A DNA stretch of 64,000 nucleotides, taken from positions 2,480,001-2,544,000 of the forward strand of contig NZ_CP025012.1 in assembly GCF_002953715.1 (NCBI RefSeq). Direction: 5' to 3'. This DNA is from Rhizobium leguminosarum. Lineage in GTDB: Bacteria > Pseudomonadota > Alphaproteobacteria > Rhizobiales > Rhizobiaceae. Below, in pieces: positions 9,265 to 18,100 of this stretch (within the stretch, counting starts at the first letter, position 1; every line of letters starts with the position of its first letter). The notes below the pieces were generated by a model. It saw only the letters and a list, made by a program, of their open reading frames with translations. It was not told the origin of the DNA and did no database searches. Position numbers and translations under genes: made by a program.

Positions 9265-9352
9265 GGTTCACTCCTTAACGGCAGTTGGAACGCTGCTTCT
9301 GCAACCTGTGCCAAGCCTGATCTTCGTGGACGACGGAGGGTTCGTGGAGTAT

Positions 9353-9368
9353 GTTACTGTAATATACG
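9353..9368. promoter_or_regulatory. GTAAC-type operator-like motif, copy 3
   Basis: GTTACTGTAATATACG lies between the divergent small gene (start 9264) and the TolB/TPR gene (start 9409). It differs by one base from the minus-strand reading of copy 1, so a position controlling both genes, including possible autoregulation, is plausible. Confidence 0.5.
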
Positions 9369-9408
9369 GTCTGGCAGTGATGTGACTCAACGGGGGATTG
9401 GGGCAGAC

Positions 9409-11226
9409 ATGCAGACGTGGATACCAGCAGAGGGGTCTCCAGCACCCATTTCTTTGAGGCCGGCGCCTCGAGCCGACGACATCAGGGAGCAACTGGAACG
9501 TGTCGTCTCCAGCCCTGAATTTCCAGGTGTCGGTCGCGCCGCAGCGTTTCTCCGCTATGTCGTCTCGGAAACCCTTGAGGATCGGGGCAACCGGATCAAA
9601 GCCTATTCGATTGCGATCGAGGTATTCGGCCGAGATGCCGGCTTCACCCAGGACGATCCGGTGGTCAGGATCGAGGCCGGACGGCTGCGGCGGTCGCTTG
9701 AGCGCTACTATCTCGTCGCCGGGCAACATGATCCGGTCAGGATCGACATTCCCAAAGGCGGATATATCCCAACCTTCACCTGGTCATGTCCGGCGTCAGT
9801 CGACATTGGACACGAAGAAGCGGGCGAAACATCGCGCTCTGAGGTCCGCTCCCGACGCTGGTGGCACGCAAGGCGGATCTTGTTGCCGGGTGTTGCCCTC
9901 GCTGCAGTGGCTATTTCGCTCTATTGGATCGGAACGCGGCCTCCCGCTCCCTCGCTCGAACGCGCCACAAGCCTGTCACCGGATCGTCCGGCCCTCGTGG
10001 TGGCCCCCTTTACCAATCTCGGCGAAGGGCCGGAGGCGCAGCTCTACACGGCCGGCCTGACCGAGGAACTGATGACCATCCTGCCACGGTTCAAGGAGAT
10101 CAAGGTCTTCGGCCGCGAAACGTCCAAATCCCTCCCCGCGGATGTGGGCGCATCCGAGATCCGGGCCGAATTCGGCGCACGCTATCTCCTTGCCGGCGGC
10201 GTACGTATTTCGGGCAAGCGTCTTCGTGTGACGGCCAGGTTGCTCGACACGTCGGACGGCGAGATCCTCTGGTCGGAGAACTATGACAATGATCTCGCAT
10301 CAGAGGACCTGTTTGCGATCCAGACGGATGTCGCCAGAAAGGTCGCGACCGCCATCGCCCAACCCTACGGGGTCATGGCACAGGTCGACTCCGCCAGTCC
10401 GCCGCCGGACGATCTCGGTGCATATGAGTGCACTTTGCGCTTCTATGCCTATCGTTCGGAACTGAGCGCCGAAGCGCATGCGCGCGTCCGGGATTGCCTC
10501 GAGGCCGCGCTCGCGCGGTTTCCGAACTACGCGACCGCTTGGGCAATGCTGTCAATCGTCTATCTCGATGAGGACCGCTACAAGTTCAATCCGACGCCAG
10601 GCCAGGATGCAGCCATACAGCGTGCCCTCGATGCCGCCAGGCGCGCAACGCAGATCGATCCGAACAATACGCGCGGACTTCAAGCGCTGATGACGGCGCT
10701 GTTCTTCGACAGGCAGCTCGCTGAATCACTTCGTGTTGGCGAGCAGGCGCTCGCCACCAACCCCAACGACACCGAACTGATGGGCGAGTTCGGAACCAGG
10801 CTTGCGATCGCCGGCCAGTGGCAGCGTGGAGCGGCCCTCCTGGACCAGGCCATCGCTCTTAATCCGGGCAGCGGCGGCTTCTACCACGGAACGCGAGCTC
10901 TGGCCGCCTACATGCTCCACGACAACCACACCGCCGTGCTGGAGATCCGGCAGGCGAACATGCAGAAATTCCCTCTCTTCCATGTTGTCGCCGCCATCAT
11001 CTACGCGGAGGCTGGCATGATGGACGACGCCCGCCGGGAAGGACAGGTGTTCGTCAGCATGCGACCTGACTTCCTGCCGAACCTTGTAACGGAACTCGCA
11101 ATGCGCAACATGCAGCCTGAAGATCGCGACCGTCTGATCGAAGGACTTCGCAAGGCGGGGATGACGGTGCCCGATCCCGATGCAATCGCGTCGACCGCCG
11201 TGACCTCGGATCTGCAACCCCGCTGA
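9409..11226 (+). CDS. Membrane-anchored TolB-like/TPR protein with N-terminal winged-helix-like domain
   Basis: 605 residues in a CadC-like layout. Residues about 24-125 form a conserved alpha-beta domain (LRYVVSETLEDRG, DPVVRIEAGRLRRSLERYY, VRIDIPKGGYIPTF) whose end resembles the wing of OmpR-type domains. One membrane span follows at about 155-175 (ILLPGVALAAVAISLYWI). A TolB N-like domain lies at about 190-330 (VVAPFTNLGEG, LTEELMTILPRF, YLLAGGVRISGKRLRV), then TPR-like helices to the C-terminus. Such proteins are often annotated as adenylate cyclase, but no cyclase domain is visible. A cytoplasmic DNA-binding domain with a periplasmic sensor is inferred. Start ATG 9409 follows a GGGGGATTGGGG purine tract; the frame is open upstream but crosses the operator motif. 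Confidence 0.8.
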   Translation: MQTWIPAEGSPAPISLRPAPRADDIREQLERVVSSPEFPGVGRAAAFLRYVVSETLEDRGNRIKAYSIAIEVFGRDAGFTQDDPVVRIEAGRLRRSLERYYLVAGQHDPVRIDIPKGGYIPTFTWSCPASVDIGHEEAGETSRSEVRSRRWWHARRILLPGVALAAVAISLYWIGTRPPAPSLERATSLSPDRPALVVAPFTNLGEGPEAQLYTAGLTEELMTILPRFKEIKVFGRETSKSLPADVGASEIRAEFGARYLLAGGVRISGKRLRVTARLLDTSDGEILWSENYDNDLASEDLFAIQTDVARKVATAIAQPYGVMAQVDSASPPPDDLGAYECTLRFYAYRSELSAEAHARVRDCLEAALARFPNYATAWAMLSIVYLDEDRYKFNPTPGQDAAIQRALDAARRATQIDPNNTRGLQALMTALFFDRQLAESLRVGEQALATNPNDTELMGEFGTRLAIAGQWQRGAALLDQAIALNPGSGGFYHGTRALAAYMLHDNHTAVLEIRQANMQKFPLFHVVAAIIYAEAGMMDDARREGQVFVSMRPDFLPNLVTELAMRNMQPEDRDRLIEGLRKAGMTVPDPDAIASTAVTSDLQPR

Positions 11227-11238
11227 TACTGTCTCGCC

Positions 11239-11252
11239 GACCGTAACATACC
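11239..11252. promoter_or_regulatory. GTAAC-type operator-like motif, copy 4 (weaker)
   Basis: GACCGTAACATACC shares CCGTAACATAC with copy 2 and lacks the first GTAAC half-site. It is 117 bp upstream of the DUF900 lipoprotein gene and is followed by a small ACCCG/CGGGT hairpin at 11250-11265. Confidence 0.35.
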
Positions 11253-11368
11253 CGATCATACGGGTAAGCTAGCTGATCTTCGCATAGTCTCGCCCGGTGC
11301 CGACTTCGACCGCCGCGGCGTGCGGCGTCGAGGCCTGCCCGAACTTGACAGGGCGATGAGGAACAGCA

Positions 11369-12679
11369 GTGAGCACAAAGTGTCGCAATGGCCGAATTCG
11401 ACCAAGCCCTTCCCCAGGTCTGCAATGGATCTCGGCTCTCCTGCTGCTCTGCGCATTAGCCGGATGTGGCGGCCACGCAAAGAACGTGCTCATCCCCGTT
11501 GCCGATAGCGCGCCCAATTCCACCAAGGTCGACATGCTCGTGGCCACGACGCGCAGCCGCTCGACGATACAAGGCGAGATGTTCACGGGCGAACGCGCAC
11601 TCGCCCCGGCTTTTGCCGACATCACAGTGTCCATTCCCCCAGCGAACGTCCGCAAGGTCGGCGAAGTCGCCTGGCCGCGAAGGCTTCCATCCAACCCGGC
11701 AACCGACTTCGCAACCTTGAAAGCCGACGAGATCACGCGCGACGACGCCAAGAAATGGCTGAGCGCCTCGGTCAGGAAGAGCCGCGACCGCAGCGTGCTG
11801 GTGTTCATCCACGGCTTCAACAACCGCTTCGAAGACTCCGTCTATCGCTTCGCCCAGATCGTCAAGGATTCCGGCGTCCATAGCGCGCCCGTGCTGGTGA
11901 CATGGCCGTCGCGCGGCAGTCTGCTTGCATATGGATATGACAGGGAGAGCACGAACTACACGCGTAACGCATTGGAGACGCTCTTCCAGTATCTCGCCAA
12001 GGATCCAGAGGTGAAGGAAGTCTCGATCCTTGCGCATTCCATGGGGAACTGGCTGGCGCTGGAAGCCCTTCGCCAGATGGCGATCCGCAACGGCCGCCTT
12101 CCCTCAAAGTTCGAGAATGTGATGCTGGCCTCGCCCGACGTGGATGTCGATGTCTTCCGCCAGCAGATCGTCGACATGGGCAAGCAGCACCCAAAGTTCA
12201 CTCTGTTCGTTTCGCGAGACGACCGCGCGCTCGCAGTATCCCGCAGGGTATGGGGTGACGTCGCCAGACTCGGCGCCATCGATCCCGAGCAGGCACCCTT
12301 CAAGAAGGAACTGGCCGACAGCCAGATCACGGTGATCGACCTCACCAAGGTTAAGGCGGGCGACAGGCTGAACCACGGAAAGTTCGCGGAATCGCCCGAA
12401 GTCGTTCAACTGATCGGGGCGCGGATTTCCGACGGCCAGACACTAACCGACAGCAAGGTCGGGCTCGGGGATAAGATCCTCGCCGCGACGACGAGCACGG
12501 CGGCGGCGGCGGGCAGCGCAGCCGGCCTGATCCTTGCCGCCCCTGTCGCCGTCGTCGATGCCGACACCAGAGATAATTACGCCGGCCAGGTGAGTGGCCT
12601 CACGGGTCCTGTGGGTACACAGCCGCGAGCGCCCGACTGCACTGCCGCAGGCCGATCGAAGGAGTCGTGCAGGCCGTGA
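11369..12679 (+). CDS. DUF900-family alpha/beta hydrolase lipoprotein
   Basis: A 436-residue protein with a lipoprotein signal: LLCALAGC places the lipidated Cys at residue 33. The body is an alpha/beta hydrolase of the DUF900 type: VFIHGFNN oxyanion-loop motif, the nucleophile elbow LAHSMGNW, then ASPDVDVDVF, with the acid and His expected in the last third. The C-terminus has an Ala/Gly-rich hydrophobic stretch (about 375-395) and two Cys residues. A GTG start at 11369 follows GATGAGGA at a suitable distance. It is probably an envelope-bound esterase or acyltransferase, and the substrate is unknown. The MscS gene follows 47 bp downstream on the same strand. Confidence 0.83.
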   Translation: MSTKCRNGRIRPSPSPGLQWISALLLLCALAGCGGHAKNVLIPVADSAPNSTKVDMLVATTRSRSTIQGEMFTGERALAPAFADITVSIPPANVRKVGEVAWPRRLPSNPATDFATLKADEITRDDAKKWLSASVRKSRDRSVLVFIHGFNNRFEDSVYRFAQIVKDSGVHSAPVLVTWPSRGSLLAYGYDRESTNYTRNALETLFQYLAKDPEVKEVSILAHSMGNWLALEALRQMAIRNGRLPSKFENVMLASPDVDVDVFRQQIVDMGKQHPKFTLFVSRDDRALAVSRRVWGDVARLGAIDPEQAPFKKELADSQITVIDLTKVKAGDRLNHGKFAESPEVVQLIGARISDGQTLTDSKVGLGDKILAATTSTAAAAGSAAGLILAAPVAVVDADTRDNYAGQVSGLTGPVGTQPRAPDCTAAGRSKESCRP

Positions 12680-12726
12680 CGGTTCAGAAACCGGCAAACT
12701 GACGTTCTTAGAGATCAGGATAGACA

Positions 12727-14883
12727 ATGCCACTACTTTCCAAGATCCGTATGTTTAAACCGCTTTTCACCGGGGCCGCCCTGGCTTCCGTTCTCCTTTG
12801 CGCCTCGATTGCCGTGGCGCAGAGCGTGACGCCTGCGACCCCACAGCCAGAAAGTGTCCAGCGCTTTATCGGGATGTTCTCGGATCCCGATGTCCAGCGC
12901 TTCCTGCAGCAGCAGTCGGAAGCAGCCAAGGCCGTGGCGGAACCACCCTTGGAAACCCCGAACGCCGACCCTTCATTCTCGGAATTCGCAATGCGATTCC
13001 GTGCCCACGCCTCCAATCTTCTCGGCGCCATCCAGTCCTTTCCCCTGGAGACGATGCGAGGCGGGGCGGTGCTCGAACGGGACATCCAGGCGAACGGCGG
13101 GACACGGCCGATCTTCCTGGTCGCTGCCTTCGTCGCCGTCGGGCTGGCCGCGCAATGGCTATTCTGGTGGATCAGCGCCGGCTGGCGCTCATGGATGGCG
13201 CGCGCGCCCTTTGCCACGGTTCGCGAGAGGGTGGTCGCGCTGGCCGCGAGGCTTCTATGGGCGGCATGTTACGTCCTTTCCTTCGGGCTCGGCAGCATCG
13301 GCTTCTTCCTGCTGTTCCAATGGCCGCCTGTTATCAGGGAGATCGTCGTCGGCTATCTCTTCGCGATCGTTGTCTTCCGTCTGGCAAGCGCATTTTTCGA
13401 CGTGCTTCTGGCGCCACGGGCGGAGGAAGAGGGCCGGTTCCGTGTCGTCCCGATCACTAGGGATGCCGCCGGCCACTGGGCGAAACGCCTGAGTTATCTC
13501 GTCGGCTGGTATGCCTTTGGCTGGGTGACCATCCGCCTGCTCGGCACCCTCGGCTTTTCCGTTCCGGCCCGGCAACTCGTCGCCTATTCCCTCGGCCTCG
13601 TGCTCCTCGTCATCGGCATCGAAGCCGTTTGGAGACGTCCGTCCCGATTGTCTGCCGGCCAAGCCAGCCGGATCGGCCTGCGGGCGCGGAACTGGCTCTG
13701 GACGGTCTACTTCGTCGCCGTCTGGCTGCTGTGGGTGGTCGGAGCCATGAAGCTGTTCTGGATCGCGGTAGTCTGTGCCGCCCTGCCCGGCGCCATCGCC
13801 CTCACCAAGGCGTCGGTCAACAATATTCTGCGCTCTTCCGCGGACGAAGACGACGGGCACAAGAAAGGCACCGTCGTCTCGGTGATCGTCGAGCGTGGTA
13901 TCAGGGCAGCGCTGATCGTCGGCGCGATCGTTCTGCTTGCGGACGCCCTGGACGTCAGGCTGACGCAGATGACGATGCAGGATTCGCCGATTCTGCGCCT
14001 TGTTCGCGGCCTCCTCAGTGCCGGGATCATTCTCCTGGTTGTCGATCTCGCCTGGAGCGTCGTGAAAGTGCTGATCGATCGCAAGCTGGGCGACACCGAG
14101 GCCGTCCTTGAAGTCGGCAGCGAACGGGAGCGGCGGCGCACGCGTCTTAGAACCCTGCTGCCGATCCTTCGCAATTTCCTGATGATCCTCTTCGTCGCCA
14201 TCGCGATCATGATGGCGCTGTCGTCGCTCGGCGTGGAAATCGGCCCGTTGATCGCAGGTGCCGGCGTGGTCGGCGTCGCCATCGGTTTCGGGGCACAGAC
14301 CGTGGTCAAGGACGTGATCAGCGGGATGTTCTACCTGCTCGACGACGCCTTCCGGGTTGGCGAGTATATCCAGAGCGGCAGCTACAAGGGCACCGTCGAA
14401 TCGTTCAGCTTGCGATCCATCAAGCTCCGGCACCAGCGCGGTGCGGTCTACATCGTCCCCTTCAGCGAGCTCGGAGCAGTCCAGAATATGAGCCGCGACT
14501 GGGCGATCGAGAAGATGACGATCACCATTACCTACGATTCCGACATCGAGAAGGCCCGCAAGATCATCAAGAAGATCGGCCTGGAGCTGTTCGAGGATCC
14601 GGAATTCAAACCGACGACGCTCGAGCCGCTGAAGATGCAGGGGATCGACAGCCTGGGCGACTCCGGTCTGCTCTTGCGGATGAAGGTCATGACGCTTCCG
14701 GGCCAGCAGTTCACGCTGAAGCGGCGAGCCCTGCGAATGATCCACGAGGCGTTCAACGAAAATGGCATCAAGCTCGCCGTGCCCACAGTCCAGGTCTCAG
14801 GCGGGAAGGACGACGCTGTTGCAGCCGCTGCCCAGCAGACGCTCGCAGCGCAGAGTGCGGCGACAGCCGCGAACCCGGCCTGA
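12727..14883 (+). CDS. Mechanosensitive ion channel, MscS family
   Basis: 718 residues. A signal peptide (ending AVAQS near residue 32) is followed by a short periplasmic region with QRFIGMFSDPDVQRFLQQQ, a run of about nine to ten membrane spans (about 120-490), then the MscS core: pore helix near 510-540 (GAGVVGVAIGFGAQTVVKD), SGMFYLLDDAFRVGEYI, and the cytoplasmic beta and alpha/beta domains to about 690. The tail is Ala-rich. It lies in a rightward unit with the DUF900 lipoprotein upstream and an exported Gly/Ala protein downstream, consistent with an osmotic or envelope stress role (inference). Confidence 0.92.
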   Translation: MPLLSKIRMFKPLFTGAALASVLLCASIAVAQSVTPATPQPESVQRFIGMFSDPDVQRFLQQQSEAAKAVAEPPLETPNADPSFSEFAMRFRAHASNLLGAIQSFPLETMRGGAVLERDIQANGGTRPIFLVAAFVAVGLAAQWLFWWISAGWRSWMARAPFATVRERVVALAARLLWAACYVLSFGLGSIGFFLLFQWPPVIREIVVGYLFAIVVFRLASAFFDVLLAPRAEEEGRFRVVPITRDAAGHWAKRLSYLVGWYAFGWVTIRLLGTLGFSVPARQLVAYSLGLVLLVIGIEAVWRRPSRLSAGQASRIGLRARNWLWTVYFVAVWLLWVVGAMKLFWIAVVCAALPGAIALTKASVNNILRSSADEDDGHKKGTVVSVIVERGIRAALIVGAIVLLADALDVRLTQMTMQDSPILRLVRGLLSAGIILLVVDLAWSVVKVLIDRKLGDTEAVLEVGSERERRRTRLRTLLPILRNFLMILFVAIAIMMALSSLGVEIGPLIAGAGVVGVAIGFGAQTVVKDVISGMFYLLDDAFRVGEYIQSGSYKGTVESFSLRSIKLRHQRGAVYIVPFSELGAVQNMSRDWAIEKMTITITYDSDIEKARKIIKKIGLELFEDPEFKPTTLEPLKMQGIDSLGDSGLLLRMKVMTLPGQQFTLKRRALRMIHEAFNENGIKLAVPTVQVSGGKDDAVAAAAQQTLAAQSAATAANPA

Positions 14884-14938
14884 GAGCGGCACGCTTCAGG
14901 CCATGAAACAAGACACGAAAGCAATGGGAGGAAATGAA

Positions 14939-15352
14939 ATGAAGTTCCTGATCAACCTATCGCATGTGCTTGCGACACTTGCCGTGCTGATGATGGTCTG
15001 CGCGCCCGTCCTCGTTCCGGCGACGGCCGAAGCCGCACGCCGCGGCGTGGCGGCATGCGGCCCTAGGGGCTGCGGTGCTGCGGCCTGCGGGCCGCGCGGA
15101 TGCGCCGCAGTTGGACGCGCCCGTCCGGCATACCGTCCTGCCGTTCGGCCGCCCGTGCGGCGCGGCGTCGTGGTCGTCGCCCCTCGCCGCTACTGGCGTC
15201 CGGGTACTGCTATTGCCGCGGGTGCTGCCATCGGCTTCGTCGCCGGAGCTGCTGCCGTTTCATTGGCAGGTACGCCGCCGCAGTCTGGTCAATGCTGGTA
15301 CTACACCTCGCCCGCCAAGACGACGGGCTTCTGGGACGTATGCCCGCGCTGA
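14939..15352 (+). CDS. Small exported Ala/Arg/Cys-rich protein
   Basis: 137 residues with a clear signal peptide (MKFLINLSHVLATLAVLMM ... TAEA, cut near residue 33). The mature region starts with two near-identical ACGPRGCG(A) blocks, giving four regularly spaced Cys, then a Pro/Arg-rich stretch, one hydrophobic Gly/Ala segment (GTAIAAGAAIGFVAGAAAVSLAG) and a C-terminal CWYYTSPAKTTGFWDVCP motif. That ending is shared by many small rhizobial exported proteins of unknown role. The start is set by GGGAGGA 7 bp before ATG 14939; an upstream in-frame ATG at 14903 is less likely. Confidence 0.75.
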   Translation: MKFLINLSHVLATLAVLMMVCAPVLVPATAEAARRGVAACGPRGCGAAACGPRGCAAVGRARPAYRPAVRPPVRRGVVVVAPRRYWRPGTAIAAGAAIGFVAGAAAVSLAGTPPQSGQCWYYTSPAKTTGFWDVCPR

Positions 15353-15401
15353 ACGACTCGCAGAAAGACTGGCGAGTCTGTTTGGTTCACTTCTTCACCA
15401 C

Positions 15402-15420
15402 CCTCCCCAAAGTGGGGAGG
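15402..15420. terminator. Stem-loop, possible terminator
   Basis: CCTCCCC, loop AAAGT, GGGGAGG: a perfect 7-bp stem 50 bp after the small exported protein gene and before the MarC gene. Only a short ATTTT follows, so termination would be weak. Confidence 0.4.
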
Positions 15421-15459
15421 CCTCGATTTTCGCGTCACAAATTCTAGAGGGTACGTTCA

Positions 15460-16107
15460 ATGGATTTCACAGTCATCGATGCCGCACTCGTCGGAAAACT
15501 TCTGCTGCTGCTTCTGATCGGCCTCGGGCCGAAGATCGCCCTGGTGCCGTTTCTGGAAAAGACCCACGCCTTCGATACCGAAACCAAGGCGCGCATCGGC
15601 CGCCAGATGGTTATGATAGCCGTCGTCACGGCCCTGATCCTTTTCGCCACCGGCGCTCTGCTGATGCGGCTTCTCCACATCACGGGTGGCGCGGTCGCCG
15701 TCGCCGGCGGCATCATCCTCGCGCTGATCGCCATCAAGATGGCATCAGGACCGACAGAGAAGCCGCATGACGACATTGCGGCTCCGGTCGATCCAGACAA
15801 GCTGGCCGTATTTCCGCTTGCCGTCCCTTACCTGCTCAATCCTGTCGGCATCACGGTCGTCATCATCGCCTCCGGTGAAGTCGTCTCGATCGCCAGCGCG
15901 ATACTCGTCATCGGCCTGATCCTGATCGTCGGCGCGTTGGACTATCTGGTGTTCACCAACATCGACAAGCTAGCCAAGCGTATGAAGCCAGTCACCATGA
16001 TCGTCTCGGAGGTCGTTTTCGGCATTCTACTGACCGCAGTCGCAGTCCAGCTGATCGTCGCCGGGCTTGGAAATCTTGGCATCATCACCCCGACTGCCGC
16101 GCATTAG
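15460..16107 (+). CDS. MarC/UPF0056 family integral membrane protein
   Basis: 215 residues with six hydrophobic segments and the MarC-family features: GLGPKIALVPFLEKT after the first span, the short AAPVDPDKLAVFPLAVPYLLNPVGITVVI block in the middle, and paired spans at the end. Family members are often labelled antibiotic-resistance related, but the founding claim for MarC is not well supported, so transport substrate is left open. It ends the rightward cluster; a hairpin with GCCGAAA/TTTCGGC arms lies at 16172-16195. Confidence 0.82.
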   Translation: MDFTVIDAALVGKLLLLLLIGLGPKIALVPFLEKTHAFDTETKARIGRQMVMIAVVTALILFATGALLMRLLHITGGAVAVAGGIILALIAIKMASGPTEKPHDDIAAPVDPDKLAVFPLAVPYLLNPVGITVVIIASGEVVSIASAILVIGLILIVGALDYLVFTNIDKLAKRMKPVTMIVSEVVFGILLTAVAVQLIVAGLGNLGIITPTAAH

Positions 16108-16436
16108 ATGCGGATGATTTTGGCCCGTGTCGGCCTAAAATCTGAACCCGGATTTAAATCAAGGAAATAGAGCCGAAAGCCGCTCGGTTTTCGGCACCAT
16201 GCTCAGCTGCGGATTTGCTATCCCCTGCGTGGAATGTCCGGGGATTAAAGTCGGTGACAGACTGCAATGTTGTCGCCGCCGGCTGGCGAGCGTACGGCGA
16301 TCATTCAATATCTCTGATGTTATCCATAAGTTCTATTCGTTTGAATGATGAGTTTATGAGGCCCATATTGTGATCATCGACATGGACGAACCTCCCATTA
16401 ACGACCATGCCCCTGACCCAAGAAAGGAACCGGAAA
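16108..16436. other. Intergenic region, no gene seen
   Basis: 329 bp between the MarC gene and the small DUF1127-like gene. It holds an inverted repeat GCCGAAA ... TTTCGGC at 16172-16195, which may end the MarC transcript, and an AT-richer stretch around 16300-16360 that probably contains the promoter for the downstream gene. No open frame with family features or a ribosome site was found. Confidence 0.5.
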
Positions 16437-16637
16437 ATGACCACGCTCACCTATCGCGGTGGTGGTAAGTCCCTCACCTCCGGCCACGGCCGCTTTGATC
16501 TGGCACATTATGCCCGCAAGCTCACCCTCGCCTGGACACGCTGGCAGACGGCTCGCGAAATCGAAGCCATGCCCTTCGACATCCGCAAGGACATCGGCTG
16601 GCCGAGCACGGACGACAGCAAACACCGGACCATGTAA
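16437..16637 (+). CDS. DUF1127-like small protein
   Basis: 66 residues. The C-terminal half has the pattern of DUF1127 proteins: a Trp/Arg-rich helix (WTRWQTAREIEAMPFDIRKDIGWP), where family members carry a short Arg-rich amphipathic motif. In several alphaproteobacteria such proteins affect phosphate or RNA-related regulation; whether this one does is not shown. AGAAAGGA lies 10 bp before ATG 16437, and a strong terminator follows at 16665, so it forms a single-gene transcript. Confidence 0.7.
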   Translation: MTTLTYRGGGKSLTSGHGRFDLAHYARKLTLAWTRWQTAREIEAMPFDIRKDIGWPSTDDSKHRTM

Positions 16638-16664
16638 TGAATGCGACATTCCACTCAAGATAAG

Positions 16665-16697
16665 GGCGGCGTTAGCGTTGTGCAACGCCGCCTTTTT
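16665..16697 (+). terminator. Rho-independent terminator
   Basis: GGCGGCGTT and AACGCCGCC form a perfect 9-bp stem with a 10-base loop, followed directly by TTTTT. It ends the DUF1127-like transcript. Confidence 0.9.
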
Positions 16698-16920
16698 CGT
16701 GGCCTGATCGTCCATTCCCAAGCCCTTTTCAGTCTTGAATTTCAGTCGCCTATCAGCCCGTCATCCGCCCTGTCCGCAGCCATTCCGGCAGTTTGACCGG
16801 CCAAATCGTGGCCGATGTCGCATATTTGCTCTTCCCGGCCGCATTTTTCCATGCCAGTGTCGCTTTCAGGACATCGGCGCGACGCATTCCGCGCAACGAA
16901 TGTGTCATCGCCCCTCGAGC

Positions 16921-17952
16921 ATGGATTTCGCTATGAACAGGATGCAGATCAAGAAGCGTTCGGTAGTCTTCTTTATGGTACCGCAATTCACCATGCTGCC
17001 CTTTTCGGCGGCCGTGGACACCTTGCGCATCGCCAATCGCATGCTCGGCTATCAGGCCTATACCTGGCGGCTGACCTCTGTCGATGGAGAAAAGGTCTAT
17101 TCTTCCTGCGGCATCGGCGTCGAGGCAAATTCCTCGCTTGCCGAGGAGCGCCGTCATCTCGGCGGCGAAAACCGGCCGGGCATGGTGCTCGTCTGTTCCG
17201 GCATCGATGTCGAGCAGTTCAACAACAAGTCGGTCAATGCCTGGCTGCGTGAATGCTACAATCGCGGCGTCGCCGTCGGCAGCCTCTGTACGGGCGCGCA
17301 TGTGCTTGCCCAGGCCGGCCTCCTGAACGGCAAGCGCTGCGCCATCCACTGGGAAAACCTGCCGGGCTTTTCGGAAGCCTTCCCGCAGGCGGAAGTCTAT
17401 GCAGATCTCTACGAGATCGACGGCAATCTCTACACCTGCGCCGGCGGCACCGCCTCGCTCGACATGATGCTGAACCTCGTCGGCGAGGACTTTGGCGAAA
17501 GCCTTGTTAACCGCATCTGCGAGCAGCACCTGACCGACCGCGTGCGCAACCCGCACGACCGCCAGCGTCTGCCGCTGCGCGCCCGTCTCGGTGTGCAGAA
17601 TGCCAAGGTGCTGTCGATCATCGAGCTGATGGAAGGCAATCTCGCCGAGCCGCTCTCGCTGATCGAGATCGCCGACGGCGCCGGCCTCTCGCGCCGCCAG
17701 ATCGAACGGCTGTTCCGCCAGGAGATGGGCCGTTCGCCTGCCCGCTACTATCTGGAAATCCGCCTCGACCGCGCGCGCCACCTTCTGGTGCAGTCGTCGA
17801 TGCCCGTCGTCGAGGTCGCCGTCGCCTGCGGCTTCGTCTCGGCCTCGCACTTCTCCAAGTGTTATCGCGAACTCTACCATCGCTCACCGCAGCAGGAGCG
17901 CGCCGAGCGCAAGATGACCATGGCGACCGCTCGCCAGGCCGTCGCCGCCTGA
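16921..17952 (+). CDS. GlxA family transcriptional regulator (DJ-1/PfpI + AraC)
   Basis: 343 residues. The N-terminal half (about 15-200) is a DJ-1/PfpI-like domain, with VGSLCTGAHVLAQAGLLNGKR around the nucleophile-elbow Cys and HWENLPGFSEAFP following. The C-terminal half (about 235-330) is an AraC-type double HTH (LIEIADGAGLSRRQIERLFRQ and MPVVEVAVACGFVSASHFSKCYRE). The family controls amino-acid, choline or arginine catabolism genes in many proteobacteria; the target here is unknown and no catabolic operon is adjacent. Start is uncertain among ATGs at 16921, 16933 and 16942. The last codons AVAA-stop are the first unit of a 27-bp tandem repeat that continues past the stop. Confidence 0.87.
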   Translation: MDFAMNRMQIKKRSVVFFMVPQFTMLPFSAAVDTLRIANRMLGYQAYTWRLTSVDGEKVYSSCGIGVEANSSLAEERRHLGGENRPGMVLVCSGIDVEQFNNKSVNAWLRECYNRGVAVGSLCTGAHVLAQAGLLNGKRCAIHWENLPGFSEAFPQAEVYADLYEIDGNLYTCAGGTASLDMMLNLVGEDFGESLVNRICEQHLTDRVRNPHDRQRLPLRARLGVQNAKVLSIIELMEGNLAEPLSLIEIADGAGLSRRQIERLFRQEMGRSPARYYLEIRLDRARHLLVQSSMPVVEVAVACGFVSASHFSKCYRELYHRSPQQERAERKMTMATARQAVAA

Positions 17953-18069
17953 GACGATAAGAAGGCGGTCGCCGCCTGAGACAATAAAAAGGCCGTCGCT
18001 GCTTGAGACGATAAGACGACCGTTGCCGCCTGAGGTATTGGAAATGCCAGTTGCCGCCTGATGTGAAAG
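17938..18069. repeat. 27-bp tandem repeat, about five units
   Basis: Units start at 17938, 17965, 17992, 18019 and 18046, each like GCCGTCGCCGCCTGAGACGA plus TAAGAAG; the last is shorter and more diverged. The first unit is the 3' end and stop codon of the GlxA-type gene, so later units are copies of a gene end, each with its own in-frame TGA. Units 1-3 are nearly identical and 4-5 are decayed. Confidence 0.85.
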
Positions 18070-18100
18070 GCGGCGGCTTGGCTCCGCCCTTCGGATGGCG

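Noticed and set aside
13255..14745. 496-codon minus-strand frame
   Set aside because: Antisense to the MscS channel gene with low-complexity acidic/basic composition.
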